A stretch of DNA of 64,000 bases from an uncultured Maribacter sp. Its GTDB lineage: Bacteria > Bacteroidota > Bacteroidia > Flavobacteriales > Flavobacteriaceae. The stretch lies in the NCBI RefSeq assembly GCF_947500985.1, contig NZ_CANMTX010000002.1, forward strand, positions 62,001 to 126,000, written 5' to 3'. The position numbers and the translations under genes were made by a program. The notes beneath the pieces were generated by a model. The model saw only the letters and a program-made list of their open reading frames with translations. It made no database searches and had not been told where the DNA came from. Positions 45,180 to 54,931 of this stretch are shown here, piece by piece (position 1 is the first letter of the stretch; every line of letters starts with the position of its first letter).

Positions 45180-45187
45180 TATATTTG
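45180..45187 (+). promoter_or_regulatory. -7 promoter element (TATATTTG) for lepA
   Basis: TATATTTG is an exact match to TAnnTTTG, 67 bases before the lepA ATG. The leader of about 60 bases is longer than for most genes here. Confidence 0.5.
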
Positions 45188-45253
45188 CAATTGCTCTTTA
45201 ATGCCGGGGCAAGAATCCTGGTATAAATTGGCTTTATTATTACTGTTACCGCT

Positions 45254-47050
45254 ATGAAAAACATTAGAAATTTCTGCATTATTGCACATATTGACCATGG
45301 TAAAAGTACCCTGGCAGACAGACTGTTAGAGTTTACCGGTTCTGTTACTGATCGAGAGAAAAAGGAACAGTTGCTAGATAGTATGGATCTTGAAAGGGAG
45401 CGTGGTATCACTATAAAAAGTCATGCCATACAAATGGAATACACCTACAAGGGTGAAGAATATATTTTAAATCTAATTGACACACCTGGTCACGTAGATT
45501 TCTCATATGAGGTTTCTAGATCAATTGCTGCTTGTGAAGGTGCCTTATTGGTTGTAGATGCTGCACAGAGCATTCAGGCACAGACTATTTCAAATTTGTA
45601 TTTAGCTTTAGAAAATGACCTTGAAATCATACCCGTTTTAAACAAGGTGGATTTACCAAGTGCCAACCCAGAAGAAGTTACAGATGATATCGTTGATCTT
45701 TTAGGTTGTAAGGCAGAAGAAGTAATACCTGCATCTGCAAAGACAGGTATTGGTATTGAAGAAATATTAGCAGCTATCATTGAGCGTATTCCTGCTCCTA
45801 CGGGCAACCCAGATGAAGCGCTACAAGCTTTGGTGTTTGATTCTGTTTACAATCCTTTTAGAGGTGTTGAAACCTATTTTAGAGTTATAAACGGCGAAAT
45901 TAAAAAGGGCCAAAAAATAAAATTTGTAGCAACTGACAAAGACTATTATGCCGATGAGGTTGGTACTTTGAAGTTGACACAAGAGATTAAAAAAAGTGTA
46001 AAGGCTGGTGATGTTGGTTATTTAATAACAGGTATAAAAGATGCGCGCGAAGTTAAAGTAGGTGATACTATAACAGATGCGGCCAACCCAACCAAAAATG
46101 CGATTGGCGGATTTGAAGATGTAAAACCAATGGTATTTGCGGGTATTTACCCTGTTGATACGGATGAGTTTGAAGAGCTACGTGCTTCGATGGAAAAACT
46201 ACAATTGAATGATGCTTCTCTTGTATTTGCACCAGAAAGTAGTGCTGCCCTAGGTTTCGGATTTAGATGTGGTTTCTTAGGAATGCTACACATGGAAATT
46301 ATTCAAGAGCGTTTAGAACGAGAGTTTAATATGACGGTAATTACTACGGTACCTAACGTTAGTTACCATGCATTTACTCGTAAAAACCCTGATACCCCAA
46401 TTGTTGTAAACAACCCAACTGATTTACCTGACCCATCAAGTATTGATCATGTTAAAGAACCTTATATAAAAGCTACCATTATTACAAAGGCTGACTTTGT
46501 AGGTAACGTAATGTCTTTATGTATTGAAAAGCGTGGCGTAATTACCAATCAAACGTATTTGACCACCGAGCGTGTTGAACTTAATTTCGACATGCCTTTG
46601 GCAGAAATTGTTTTTGATTTTTATGATCGTTTAAAAACAGTTTCTAAAGGGTATGCCTCTTTCGATTACACGCCTATAGGTATGAGACCTTCTAAATTAG
46701 TACGTGTAGATATTTTGCTAAATGCACAGCCAGTAGATGCGCTTTCTGCTTTACTACATGCTGATAATGCCGTAAATATTGGTAAGAAGATTTGTGCGAA
46801 ACTAAAAGAACTGATACCAAGACAACAGTTTGATATTCCAATTCAAGCCGCTATTGGTGCAAAAATCATCTCTAGAGAGACTACAAAAGCTTTACGTAAA
46901 GATGTAACCGCCAAATGTTATGGTGGTGATATTTCTCGTAAACGTAAACTTCTTGAAAAACAGAAGAAAGGTAAAAAACGTATGCGTCAAGTAGGTAACG
47001 TAGAGGTGCCACAAGAAGCTTTTATGGCAGTATTGAAATTGAACGACTAA
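45254..47050 (+). CDS. lepA: translation elongation factor 4 (LepA)
   Basis: The 598-residue GTPase has the G1 motif [15 protein letters not shown]3 DTPGHVDF, G4 NKVDLP, LepA-type domain IV and the basic C-terminal domain ([20 protein letters not shown]) diagnostic of LepA over EF-G. It acts on ribosomes under stress. Full length. It is flanked by outer-membrane protein genes; convergent with the LytTR regulator, 8 bases apart. Confidence 0.96.
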   Translation: MKNIRNFCIIAHIDHGKSTLADRLLEFTGSVTDREKKEQLLDSMDLERERGITIKSHAIQMEYTYKGEEYILNLIDTPGHVDFSYEVSRSIAACEGALLVVDAAQSIQAQTISNLYLALENDLEIIPVLNKVDLPSANPEEVTDDIVDLLGCKAEEVIPASAKTGIGIEEILAAIIERIPAPTGNPDEALQALVFDSVYNPFRGVETYFRVINGEIKKGQKIKFVATDKDYYADEVGTLKLTQEIKKSVKAGDVGYLITGIKDAREVKVGDTITDAANPTKNAIGGFEDVKPMVFAGIYPVDTDEFEELRASMEKLQLNDASLVFAPESSAALGFGFRCGFLGMLHMEIIQERLEREFNMTVITTVPNVSYHAFTRKNPDTPIVVNNPTDLPDPSSIDHVKEPYIKATIITKADFVGNVMSLCIEKRGVITNQTYLTTERVELNFDMPLAEIVFDFYDRLKTVSKGYASFDYTPIGMRPSKLVRVDILLNAQPVDALSALLHADNAVNIGKKICAKLKELIPRQQFDIPIQAAIGAKIISRETTKALRKDVTAKCYGGDISRKRKLLEKQKKGKKRMRQVGNVEVPQEAFMAVLKLND

Positions 47051-47058
47051 ATATCAGA

Positions 47059-47823
47059 TTACTCTAACCACTTTCTAAAGTCGGAAGTGGTAGAGGTACT
47101 GGTCATTGCTTTTTCTTTACACCCTTTTATCGTAATAAGTAATCGATTTTTAAAGTGACTTTCTATCTGTTCTATAAAATCTATATGTACAATTTCGCTA
47201 CGGTTGATTCTAAAGAACTTTTGTGGTGGTAACTGCTGTACTATACTACCAATAGTTTGAGATATTGGGTGCCTTTTGCCTTCTTGGTCGGTAGCAATAC
47301 AAAAATCTCCAGAAGCTTCTATCATACTAATTTCAGAAGTGTTCAATAGCTGAATGCCATTAGACCGTTTTATAACAAACCGTTTCTTATAGTTATTTTG
47401 GTCTTCTTTTAATGCCAATTTTAACGCTTTAAAAGTGTCGCTACTTAATTTACTATCATATTTCCCCTGCTTAAAGAGCGATTGATATTTTTCTAGCGCT
47501 TTTTTAAAATCAGTATTTGAATATGGTTTTAAGATATAGGCAATACCATTTGTATTGAAGGCTTGAAACAAATAATCATCATAAGCGGAGCAGAATATTA
47601 TAGGACAGGTAACCTCAACCTCATTGAACAAATCAAAAGAAATACCATCAAGCAACTTAATATCAGACAAAATTAGGTCGTATGAATTTGACGCTAAAAG
47701 TGTTTTGCCCTCTACAATAGACCTAGCCCAATGACTTGTTATTTCATCATCAAAAAATGTTTTAAGGTGGCTTAACAATTTCTGATATGCAGGAATTTCA
47801 TCTTCTAATATTAAAAGTGTCAT
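47059..47823 (-). CDS. LytTR-type response regulator
   Basis: The 254-residue protein has a receiver domain (D8/E9 pocket residues, phospho-acceptor D54 in LILSDIKLLDG) and a LytTR DNA-binding domain (about 140-250; KRFVIKRSNGIQLL, FFRINRSEIVHIDFI). It is the last gene of an operon with the LytS-like kinase (10 bases upstream) and the outer-membrane protein at 48855. It likely controls that operon or related genes. Confidence 0.9.
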   Translation of the reverse strand: MTLLILEDEIPAYQKLLSHLKTFFDDEITSHWARSIVEGKTLLASNSYDLILSDIKLLDGISFDLFNEVEVTCPIIFCSAYDDYLFQAFNTNGIAYILKPYSNTDFKKALEKYQSLFKQGKYDSKLSSDTFKALKLALKEDQNNYKKRFVIKRSNGIQLLNTSEISMIEASGDFCIATDQEGKRHPISQTIGSIVQQLPPQKFFRINRSEIVHIDFIEQIESHFKNRLLITIKGCKEKAMTSTSTTSDFRKWLE

Positions 47824-47833
47824 AGGCTTCTAA

Positions 47834-48841
47834 TTAGTTGCTTAGTTTAATTATCGGAATTGAAATTTTATACTCTGCTTCAGTATCCTCTATATGAGGT
47901 AACTCTTTAGAAAGTAATTGGTATCGTGCTTTTAGGTTTGGAAGACCTGTGCCCAAACTGTCCTTAGTTTTCGTAGAATTTGATTTTAGATTCATAACAG
48001 TTAACCTATCTTCATCAATATCTATGACAACATGTGTTTTGTTTTCCCCATTTACCTTATTGTGCTTTACCACATTTTCTAACAATGTCTGTACAGCGCC
48101 TGTTGGTAAAAATTTGTTCGAAAAATCAATATTCTTATTCACATGAAAATCATAATCATCACCGAACCGTGTTTGAATCAGGAAGATATAATTCTCTGCT
48201 AAATTCATTTCTTTAGACAGTTCCATTACCTCAGCATCTTTTGTCTGTATTAAATATCTATAGATTAATGACAAGCGATTAATATATTCTTTTGCCTTTA
48301 TAGTATCGCTATCTATTAATGCATCTAGAGTGTTTAGGTTATTAAAAAGAAAGTGAGGGTCTAGTTGTGAACGTAAAAGTTTAAGCTCATTCTCTTTCTG
48401 CTGTTTTTGAATTTTTACGACTTGAGTTTGGCTTTCGTAAAACTTCTTGGTCAACAAAATCCCAAAGGGAATACCAACATTGTCTGCCCCTACAAAAAGC
48501 CCGTTAAGAATAGCTCTATGCCATATTGGAAATTCATTACAATCCCTTTCACATGACCAATAACCAGCAAGAAGTTCAATAAATCCTGTTGCGGTTAATA
48601 TCAAAATTGCCAAACTGATTAATGCAAAATAGTTTGGCTTACCTAGTAAATAGTTTGGCATTAACCAATACAAGAACAATACTATTGCTACGATGGTCAT
48701 CAAAATATAAGCAGGAATATCGATTAGGTACTCCAACAGATCATTGTCATAAGTGTAATACTGCCAAACATTAAATATTGATGTTACGCCCAGAATAATA
48801 CCAAGTAAAATGTAATCTGACTTATTTAGTTTAGTATTCAT
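47834..48841 (-). CDS. LytS/YehU-type sensor histidine kinase
   Basis: The 335-residue protein has about four membrane spans in the first ~130 residues, including a Cys pair in an extracytoplasmic loop (WSCERDCNEF), then the His_kinase domain with H163 (LDPHFLFNNLNTLD), an N box (TLLENVVKHN) and G box (SLGTGLPNLKARY). It should phosphorylate the LytTR regulator encoded just after it. It follows the outer-membrane protein gene by 13 bases. Confidence 0.9.
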   Translation of the reverse strand: MNTKLNKSDYILLGIILGVTSIFNVWQYYTYDNDLLEYLIDIPAYILMTIVAIVLFLYWLMPNYLLGKPNYFALISLAILILTATGFIELLAGYWSCERDCNEFPIWHRAILNGLFVGADNVGIPFGILLTKKFYESQTQVVKIQKQQKENELKLLRSQLDPHFLFNNLNTLDALIDSDTIKAKEYINRLSLIYRYLIQTKDAEVMELSKEMNLAENYIFLIQTRFGDDYDFHVNKNIDFSNKFLPTGAVQTLLENVVKHNKVNGENKTHVVIDIDEDRLTVMNLKSNSTKTKDSLGTGLPNLKARYQLLSKELPHIEDTEAEYKISIPIIKLSN

Positions 48842-48854
48842 TTGCTATGCTGTA

Positions 48855-51221
48855 TTAATTGTCTTGTTTAATACGATCTTGCTCGTCTTTTGAAGAATTA
48901 CCTCTATTTTTATTCTTTCCGAATTTAGAACCGAAATTATAGTTCAATTGTAAAAATACATTGTTTCTTGCCCAATTTGAAACCACTGTTGCGTCTACAT
49001 TATCATACTTTACAACCCCATTAAAAGGTCTTTGAATCAATTCTTCGAACTCTAAACTTACTTTTAATTTATCATCAAGAAAACTTTTGCTAAAAGCAAT
49101 ATCAATACCGGCAAGCCAGTCATATTCGATAATGCCCTCTAGCCCGCCAGAAGTATAGTATGTAGATACTTCAGAGTTGATTTCCCATGGTAGTTCATAT
49201 TCAGCCCCTGCGAAACCCGTAAAGCTCCATTTAGACAAGTCTAACATCGGTTCTAAATTCTCAGAGGTATATTCATTATGATTCGCTTGAACACCTACAT
49301 AACCATCTATATTCTCTATAAAATCTAATGGCGCGAAAAAACTAAAACTCCAGTTTTTATTATCAGCCAAATTAATCATGGTTCTAGAGGTTTCTGCCGA
49401 GGCATCGTTCTGTGTTATGATTTCAAATAATTGGTCTGAGGTTTCTCTGTAATTTATATTAAAAAATGGTTGGTTGTCATACGTTAAATTAAACTGGTAA
49501 CTATTTGTGAATGCAGGTTTTAAATTAGGGTTTCCTTCTTCAAAGGTAAATGGATCATAGAAATACACAAAAGAGTTAAGTGAGCTATAAGAAGGCCGCT
49601 GAATACGATAACTGTACGCTAAATTTGCACTAATTTCATTTGTTATTTTTCTACTAACACTTGCACTTGGAAATAGCTTTGAAATTTTTCTAGTTCTGGT
49701 TTCACTCGTTGTTGTTGCGGTACCTTGGGTGTCACTTTCTTCCCAACGCAATCCGCCAGAGAAATTCCATTTATCAACCTTTATGTTCATTTTAGAGTAA
49801 AATGCAAGAATAGTTTCATCTACCAAGAACCGATTACTTTCTGCTGGTCGAAACTGAAAAACTCCTTCATTATCCTCCGTTAACGATTGTAAGTCACTAT
49901 CTGATTTTACATCTGAAAACTTAGCACCTGCATTCCATGAAAAATTCTCATTTACAGTTCGCTTATAATCGATTTTATAGGTGTTAATCTTATATGATGC
50001 ATCTTGAAAGTAACGCCTATTATCATACTGTAATTGCGATGTTCCTATTTGATATAAATTATTTTCATTATCATAGCTATAGTCCACAAAATTATAATCT
50101 AGTACTAATTTATTCTTGTCATCTTTGAACTCATAATACGGATTCAAAGATTTAATGTTTCTATTTCTATCGAAACTATTATCGGTTAATAAGGTAATGT
50201 CTGATGTTGCGCTTGATATTGTAGTATTGTTATTAGAAATTCGGTCAGAGTTGCTGTTAACTACTCTACCACTTATACCAATTGAATGCTTATCTGTTAG
50301 GTAATAATCTACACCTGTACCAATATTGATGATTATTGGGTCAAAAGCAGATTTTGAGGTTTGCTCATAAGTGTCATCAAGAACTTTACGAGATAGTGTT
50401 AAATCATCTCTAGAAGTTGATTTTCTATACCCTGCATTTAATTGCCAATTAAGTTTGTTTTTATAGCTTGCTATTGAAGCACTGGTAGCATACTCAAATC
50501 TATTCTCATAGCCCACCATTTGCTTTACATTGCCATGCGTACCTAGTTTTACATTATTCTTTAAAATGATGTTTAGAATCGGCCCAGAGCCTTCAGCATC
50601 GTATTCTGACCCAGGTTGTTGAATCAATTCTACTTTAGAAATATTATCTGCAGGCAAATCTCTTAGTAAACTTGCCGTATCCATATAATCGGTAGTCTTT
50701 CCGTTAATGAGTATTCTAATATTGCCTTGACCCGCATAACTTACATTACCGTTAGTCATTATAATACCTGGAACTTTTTTTACCACGTCTTGAAGATTGG
50801 TATTCACCATATCTGAATTTTCAAGATTAACAATAAGCTTTTCTGCAGTTTGTTTAATTTGTGGTCTTTTACTTTTTACAACAACCTCATCTAAGTTTTG
50901 TGTTTCTTCGTTCAGCGTAAAATCCACTGTTAACTCTGATTGAGGTAATTGAATTTTATCAGATTTTTTGGTTTCAAATCCAAGAACAGATGCCTCTATC
51001 ACATAAGTGCCATTTGCAATATTCTCAAATAAGTAAGCACCAATTTCATTACTAATTACCCCGGTTATAGCTTTTTCTTCACCTACCTGATAAAGAATTA
51101 TATTAGCATAAGGCAACGGTGTTTTTAATGGGTCACTTATAGTACCCGTAATAGTGTTTTGAGCGATAGTAACTGCTGTGATGAGTAGCGCAACTAATAG
51201 AATTGTTGATTTTAGTTTCAT
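48855..51221 (-). CDS. outer-membrane beta-barrel family protein, TonB-receptor-like (paralogue 3)
   Basis: The 788-residue product has a signal peptide (cleaved near VTIAQ), a carboxypeptidase-regulatory-like domain, a plug (NLDEVVVKSKRPQIKQTAEK, NLQDVVKKVPGIIMTN) and a barrel with EGNPNLKPA. It is the first gene of an operon with a LytS kinase and LytTR regulator, unlike paralogues 1 and 2. This suggests signal input or regulated expression of an outer-membrane function. The substrate is unknown. Confidence 0.85.
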   Translation of the reverse strand: MKLKSTILLVALLITAVTIAQNTITGTISDPLKTPLPYANIILYQVGEEKAITGVISNEIGAYLFENIANGTYVIEASVLGFETKKSDKIQLPQSELTVDFTLNEETQNLDEVVVKSKRPQIKQTAEKLIVNLENSDMVNTNLQDVVKKVPGIIMTNGNVSYAGQGNIRILINGKTTDYMDTASLLRDLPADNISKVELIQQPGSEYDAEGSGPILNIILKNNVKLGTHGNVKQMVGYENRFEYATSASIASYKNKLNWQLNAGYRKSTSRDDLTLSRKVLDDTYEQTSKSAFDPIIINIGTGVDYYLTDKHSIGISGRVVNSNSDRISNNNTTISSATSDITLLTDNSFDRNRNIKSLNPYYEFKDDKNKLVLDYNFVDYSYDNENNLYQIGTSQLQYDNRRYFQDASYKINTYKIDYKRTVNENFSWNAGAKFSDVKSDSDLQSLTEDNEGVFQFRPAESNRFLVDETILAFYSKMNIKVDKWNFSGGLRWEESDTQGTATTTSETRTRKISKLFPSASVSRKITNEISANLAYSYRIQRPSYSSLNSFVYFYDPFTFEEGNPNLKPAFTNSYQFNLTYDNQPFFNINYRETSDQLFEIITQNDASAETSRTMINLADNKNWSFSFFAPLDFIENIDGYVGVQANHNEYTSENLEPMLDLSKWSFTGFAGAEYELPWEINSEVSTYYTSGGLEGIIEYDWLAGIDIAFSKSFLDDKLKVSLEFEELIQRPFNGVVKYDNVDATVVSNWARNNVFLQLNYNFGSKFGKNKNRGNSSKDEQDRIKQDN

Positions 51222-51358
51222 GACTGGTCGTTTTTTGATTGATGCTGTAAAACTATAGTCAACCTCTTATTCTATAAAGTAGATTCTGCCCAATTGGGAT
51301 AAAAAAAGGATAAGTTAGGTCTATCTCTAGTATGAGGGTATTTTTAAAAAGGTGTAAA

Positions 51359-51422
51359 CGGGTGTTCTAGTTGAGAACTAGCTAATTAGTACATGTGCGA
51401 TAGAAAACAACTGGAACACCCG
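51359..51422 (-). terminator. long hairpin after the Cys-rich lipoprotein gene, probable terminator
   Basis: CGGGTGTTC (51359-51367) pairs with GAACACCCG (51414-51422), and a nested hairpin CTAGTT/AACTAG (51367-51381) sits inside. On the minus strand CCTTTTTAAAAA lies about 10 bases past the stem. It is 8 bases after the lipoprotein stop. Its size and branching are unusual for a plain terminator. Confidence 0.55.
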
Positions 51423-51430
51423 CATAAAAT

Positions 51431-51877
51431 TTAATTTCTTTGGCAGGCCAATTCTCTAAAGACTTCTTCATCTGTTGAGTTTTCTTCTAACAATGATATT
51501 ACCGTTTCTAATGATAGGCCTTCAAAGCCTTCTACAATAGACCCATTTACAGTAATTTCATCTCCTTCTTGGCATACAGGAAAATCTTCAACGTTAGGTC
51601 CCGAGCACTCATAACAGTCACCAAGTGCATTGAATTCTCTTTCAAACTCTGCACACAATTGCTCTGCTACATCATTAAATTCAAAATCACTTGGTAGGGT
51701 GATTAAATCTCCAATTGCTTCTCCATCACTTTGAATTCTAATTTTACCAGCCTCTTCTTCACAGATTTCAACTCCCTCTACATTACATGCTACACACTTA
51801 TTTACATCGCTCTTATTGCATGATGCTACGATAATAAATAATACAATAATTGACACCGTTTTTAATAAATTTTTCAT
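51431..51877 (-). CDS. Cys-rich lipoprotein of unknown function (148 aa)
   Basis: The product has a lipoprotein signal (lipobox IVASC) and an acidic mature part with several cysteines in pairs (CVACNVEGVEIC, CYECSG, then single ones). It is not recognised. Paired CxxC motifs suggest disulfide bonds or metal binding; that is inference. It is a single-gene unit between the antiporter and paralogue 3. Confidence 0.7.
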   Translation of the reverse strand: MKNLLKTVSIIVLFIIVASCNKSDVNKCVACNVEGVEICEEEAGKIRIQSDGEAIGDLITLPSDFEFNDVAEQLCAEFEREFNALGDCYECSGPNVEDFPVCQEGDEITVNGSIVEGFEGLSLETVISLLEENSTDEEVFRELACQRN

Positions 51878-52026
51878 CTCGAATATTTTAAATGGTTAGT
51901 TTATTTTTCGAGATAAAACTAGCCCCGAAAGGGCTCTTAGACAATACCATAAACAACGTATTTGTGCCTACTGGTTTTCCATTAGTTTTGAAAATGATGA
52001 AGTAAAATGATGCTATAGACCTTTAG

Positions 52027-52034
52027 CAAATCTA
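52027..52034 (-). promoter_or_regulatory. possible -7 element (TAGATTTG) for the Cys-rich lipoprotein gene
   Basis: An exact TAnnTTTG match on the minus strand, about 150 bases before the ATG at 51877, would give a long leader containing a small AGCCC/GGGCT hairpin (51928-51942). Given the distance, it may be chance. Confidence 0.3.
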
Positions 52035-52067
52035 TTGCTTAACATTTAAAAGAGTGAAAATGTGCTA

Positions 52068-53927
52068 TTATGAATTCTCTTTGGCTTCTTCCTTATCAGG
52101 GTCTTCAAGAGGGAACATTTTACCCAAGTATGCCAATTTGTATCCTTTTTGAATGTCTGTGAACTCTTTACTAAATGCAGTAATAATATGTATTTCTCCT
52201 TCTGGATCTAAGAGAAATAAAGGAACAATATCTGCATCGGCCTTTGTTATTTCTATTAAACCTTCGTAATGCTCTGCATCGTGAAGTTCAATTTCATGTA
52301 TAGCCGGATACTTTCGTGCCGCTTCTGTCAATTTAATAAAGTCATCGGTGTGTGAAAACAACCCTTCTTTTGGATTATTCTCTGGATCTGACATTTCATC
52401 TGCATCTACCAATCTAAAGGAACCGTTTTCACCGAAAGCATCTTGAAATTTATCTATAGCATACTTGTTTATATCTGAGTTTGCGGTTAATGCCATCAAA
52501 TAACCAATATCGTTAAGTTCTATATTATCGGTTAAATTATCAGAATAAATGTTTGCTGATATAGCTTCTAATCCTAATTTATTTGCTTTTTCAATATTAG
52601 ACTGGTTATTGTCTATTAGTACTACATGCCTGTCGTTTTTATGTAAATACTCTCCAATTAAACGAGATACTTTTGAGGCCCCTAGAATCAAAATCCCTTC
52701 AGACTTATTAAGAAAGACACCTATTAGTTTAGCAAAAATTCTAGCTGTGGTGGCATTTAATAAAACCGTACCCAAAACTATCATAAACACTAACGGAGTA
52801 ATGTAATCTGCTCCTGGCTCTCCCCTAGCTATTAATTTAGAACCAAATAAAGACGCAATACCAGCGGCCACAATACCTCTTGGACCTACCCAGCTGATAA
52901 AAAGCTTTTCATTCAATTTTAAATTAGAACCAATAGAACTTAAGAAAACACCAAGCGGCCTAATGACTAACACAATAGCTAAGAACAGCACTATGGTTTT
53001 CCAAGTATAAATTAATTCTAGATCTGAAATATCAATATTAGCAGCCAATAAAATGAATAGTATAGAGATTAAAAGAATGCTCAATGATTCTTTAAAATAG
53101 AGTAATTCTTTAATATTCGGCAAATTGGTATTACCCATTACCATACCCATAACAACCACCGCCAATAAACCAGATTCATGTGCAAAAACATCTGACATGA
53201 CAAAAACACCCAATACAACAGATAACGAGACTACATTCAATAAATAATGTGGAATAAGGCTCTTTTTGATTAAAAAGGTTAGTGCGTGTGCAAATGTGAA
53301 ACCAAAGGTAAAACCGAATAACAGAATTTTGCCGAACTCAACTAATGCAGTCATGGTATAAGCTTGACCTTCGCCAACACTTATAAACTCATAGACCAAT
53401 ACCGCTGCCAATGCACCAATAGGATCTATTAGAATTCCTTCCCATTTTAATATGGCAGAAACGTCTTTTTTAAGCGGAATATTCCTTAAAATAGGGGTAA
53501 TTACCGTTGGTCCTGTCACAATTATTAAGGCTGAGAACAAGAAACAAAGTTGCCATGAAAGTCCGAATAAAAAGTAGGCTGCCAATGCTGCTCCAAAAAA
53601 GGTTGTTAAGCTACCTAGGGTAATTAACTTGGTTATTACCGGACCAATATTTTTGATCTCAGAACGCTTTAGTGTGAGTCCGCCTTCGAATAAAATGATG
53701 CTTATTGCCAAAGAAACAAAGTAATACAAACTATCCCCAGGAAAAAGACCCTTGGTTCCGTTCCAAATTGGCTCGATAATTTTAGAATGATCTTCGGTAT
53801 ACAATGTAGAAATTGGACCAACGATTAAACCTATAAGAATTAATGGTAAAATTGCGGGTAGTTTTAAGCGCCATGCTACCCATTGAGCAAGTATTCCTAA
53901 AATGATAATTCCTGCAAGTTCTAGCAT
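52068..53927 (-). CDS. CPA1-type cation/proton antiporter with TrkA-N domain
   Basis: The 619-residue protein has 12-13 membrane spans in its first ~400 residues (Na+/H+ exchanger fold, with WVGPRGIVAAG) and a C-terminal TrkA-N (RCK) domain with a nucleotide-binding motif (ILILGASKVSRLIGEYL). It probably exchanges Na+ or K+ for H+ under control of a bound nucleotide. The ATG at 53927 (LELAGIIILG) is preferred over an upstream in-frame ATG at 53954, which adds nine residues overlapping the likely promoter (TATTTTTA at 53942-53949). Confidence 0.88.
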   Translation of the reverse strand: MLELAGIIILGILAQWVAWRLKLPAILPLILIGLIVGPISTLYTEDHSKIIEPIWNGTKGLFPGDSLYYFVSLAISIILFEGGLTLKRSEIKNIGPVITKLITLGSLTTFFGAALAAYFLFGLSWQLCFLFSALIIVTGPTVITPILRNIPLKKDVSAILKWEGILIDPIGALAAVLVYEFISVGEGQAYTMTALVEFGKILLFGFTFGFTFAHALTFLIKKSLIPHYLLNVVSLSVVLGVFVMSDVFAHESGLLAVVVMGMVMGNTNLPNIKELLYFKESLSILLISILFILLAANIDISDLELIYTWKTIVLFLAIVLVIRPLGVFLSSIGSNLKLNEKLFISWVGPRGIVAAGIASLFGSKLIARGEPGADYITPLVFMIVLGTVLLNATTARIFAKLIGVFLNKSEGILILGASKVSRLIGEYLHKNDRHVVLIDNNQSNIEKANKLGLEAISANIYSDNLTDNIELNDIGYLMALTANSDINKYAIDKFQDAFGENGSFRLVDADEMSDPENNPKEGLFSHTDDFIKLTEAARKYPAIHEIELHDAEHYEGLIEITKADADIVPLFLLDPEGEIHIITAFSKEFTDIQKGYKLAYLGKMFPLEDPDKEEAKENS

Positions 53928-54083
53928 ACATTTTATTTTGTATAAAAATAACAATTAAACGGCACTATATAACATAAAGACCAAGGGAAACAGTGCATTT
54001 TTGAGTACTAGTTTGGACAGTGCCAATTCACTTGTAATTATTTAGCCCTATCTTGTTGAGCACAACATTAGAACCAACTACTT

Positions 54084-54929
54084 ATCAAGTTATATAATTC
54101 CATTTTATTCGGATTTGCATTTTCGCCTTCACTCAAAGTAAATATACTAGAATCTAGCCGCATTGCATATTACTTAAACTGCAAACTTATTCTTCTACAT
54201 GTAGGAGAAAAGACCGCTGAAAAATCTGCCAAGATTAATCAAATAATTTCTGAAACGGAACAGTCTAATGACACTATAGAGGTTGTTTGGAAAGAAGGTA
54301 ATCCAGAAACAATTATAACCAAAACTTGTATTGATTTAAAAATTGATTTGTTGATTTTAGGCGCCTTGCAGCATGAAAATAAGTTTCAATTTTATGTGGG
54401 CTCTATTGCCAGAAAACTTACGCGTAAAGTTCATTGCTCTGTTCTGCTATTAATTAAACCTACAGAAAAAAGAGTGCCTTGTAAGCATATTGTCGTCAAC
54501 GGTCTAGATGCTCCAGAAACACCTATGGCCATTGAACATGCTTTTTATGTATCGAGCCTTTTAGGTGCACAACAAATAACCATTGTTGAAGAAATTTTAC
54601 CGAAAGAAATACAAGTTGATGTAGAGGACGATAGATCCTTAAAAAAGGCGAACATTATTAAACAACGTATTAGACATAGAGAAGATTCTAGGGTCAACAC
54701 AATAGTACGTTCACTGCCAGAGAATATAACCAAAGATATTAAGGTAAAAACACAAAGTATTTTTGGAAAAAGAGGGTATTCTATTGGGCATTATGCCGAG
54801 GTGGTTAGAGCTGACTTATTGGTTATGAACGCACCTATAAAAACAAGTATTTGGGATCGAATATTTCCACATGATATTGAATATATTCTATCTGATTTAC
54901 CAACCGATTTATTAATTGTTAGAAAATAA
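54084..54929 (+). CDS. universal stress protein (UspA family), with ATC in place of a start codon
   Basis: The frame, open from 54072, encodes a two-domain Usp protein of about 281 residues. Domain 1 begins KLYNSILFGFAFSPSLKVN and continues with LILLHVGEK, IEVVWKEGNPETII and LLILGALQ; domain 2 begins near residue 130. No ATG, GTG or TTG lies in frame upstream of 54348, and starting there would remove the first ~88 residues of domain 1. An ATC at 54084, followed by AAG, stands exactly where ATG-AAG would be expected. This could be a non-canonical start, a sequencing error, or a recent inactivating mutation. A near-consensus -7 (TATCTTG) is at 54049-54055. The SulP gene follows 2 bases after the stop. 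Confidence 0.75.
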   Translation: MKLYNSILFGFAFSPSLKVNILESSRIAYYLNCKLILLHVGEKTAEKSAKINQIISETEQSNDTIEVVWKEGNPETIITKTCIDLKIDLLILGALQHENKFQFYVGSIARKLTRKVHCSVLLLIKPTEKRVPCKHIVVNGLDAPETPMAIEHAFYVSSLLGAQQITIVEEILPKEIQVDVEDDRSLKKANIIKQRIRHREDSRVNTIVRSLPENITKDIKVKTQSIFGKRGYSIGHYAEVVRADLLVMNAPIKTSIWDRIFPHDIEYILSDLPTDLLIVRK

Positions 54930-54931
54930 AT

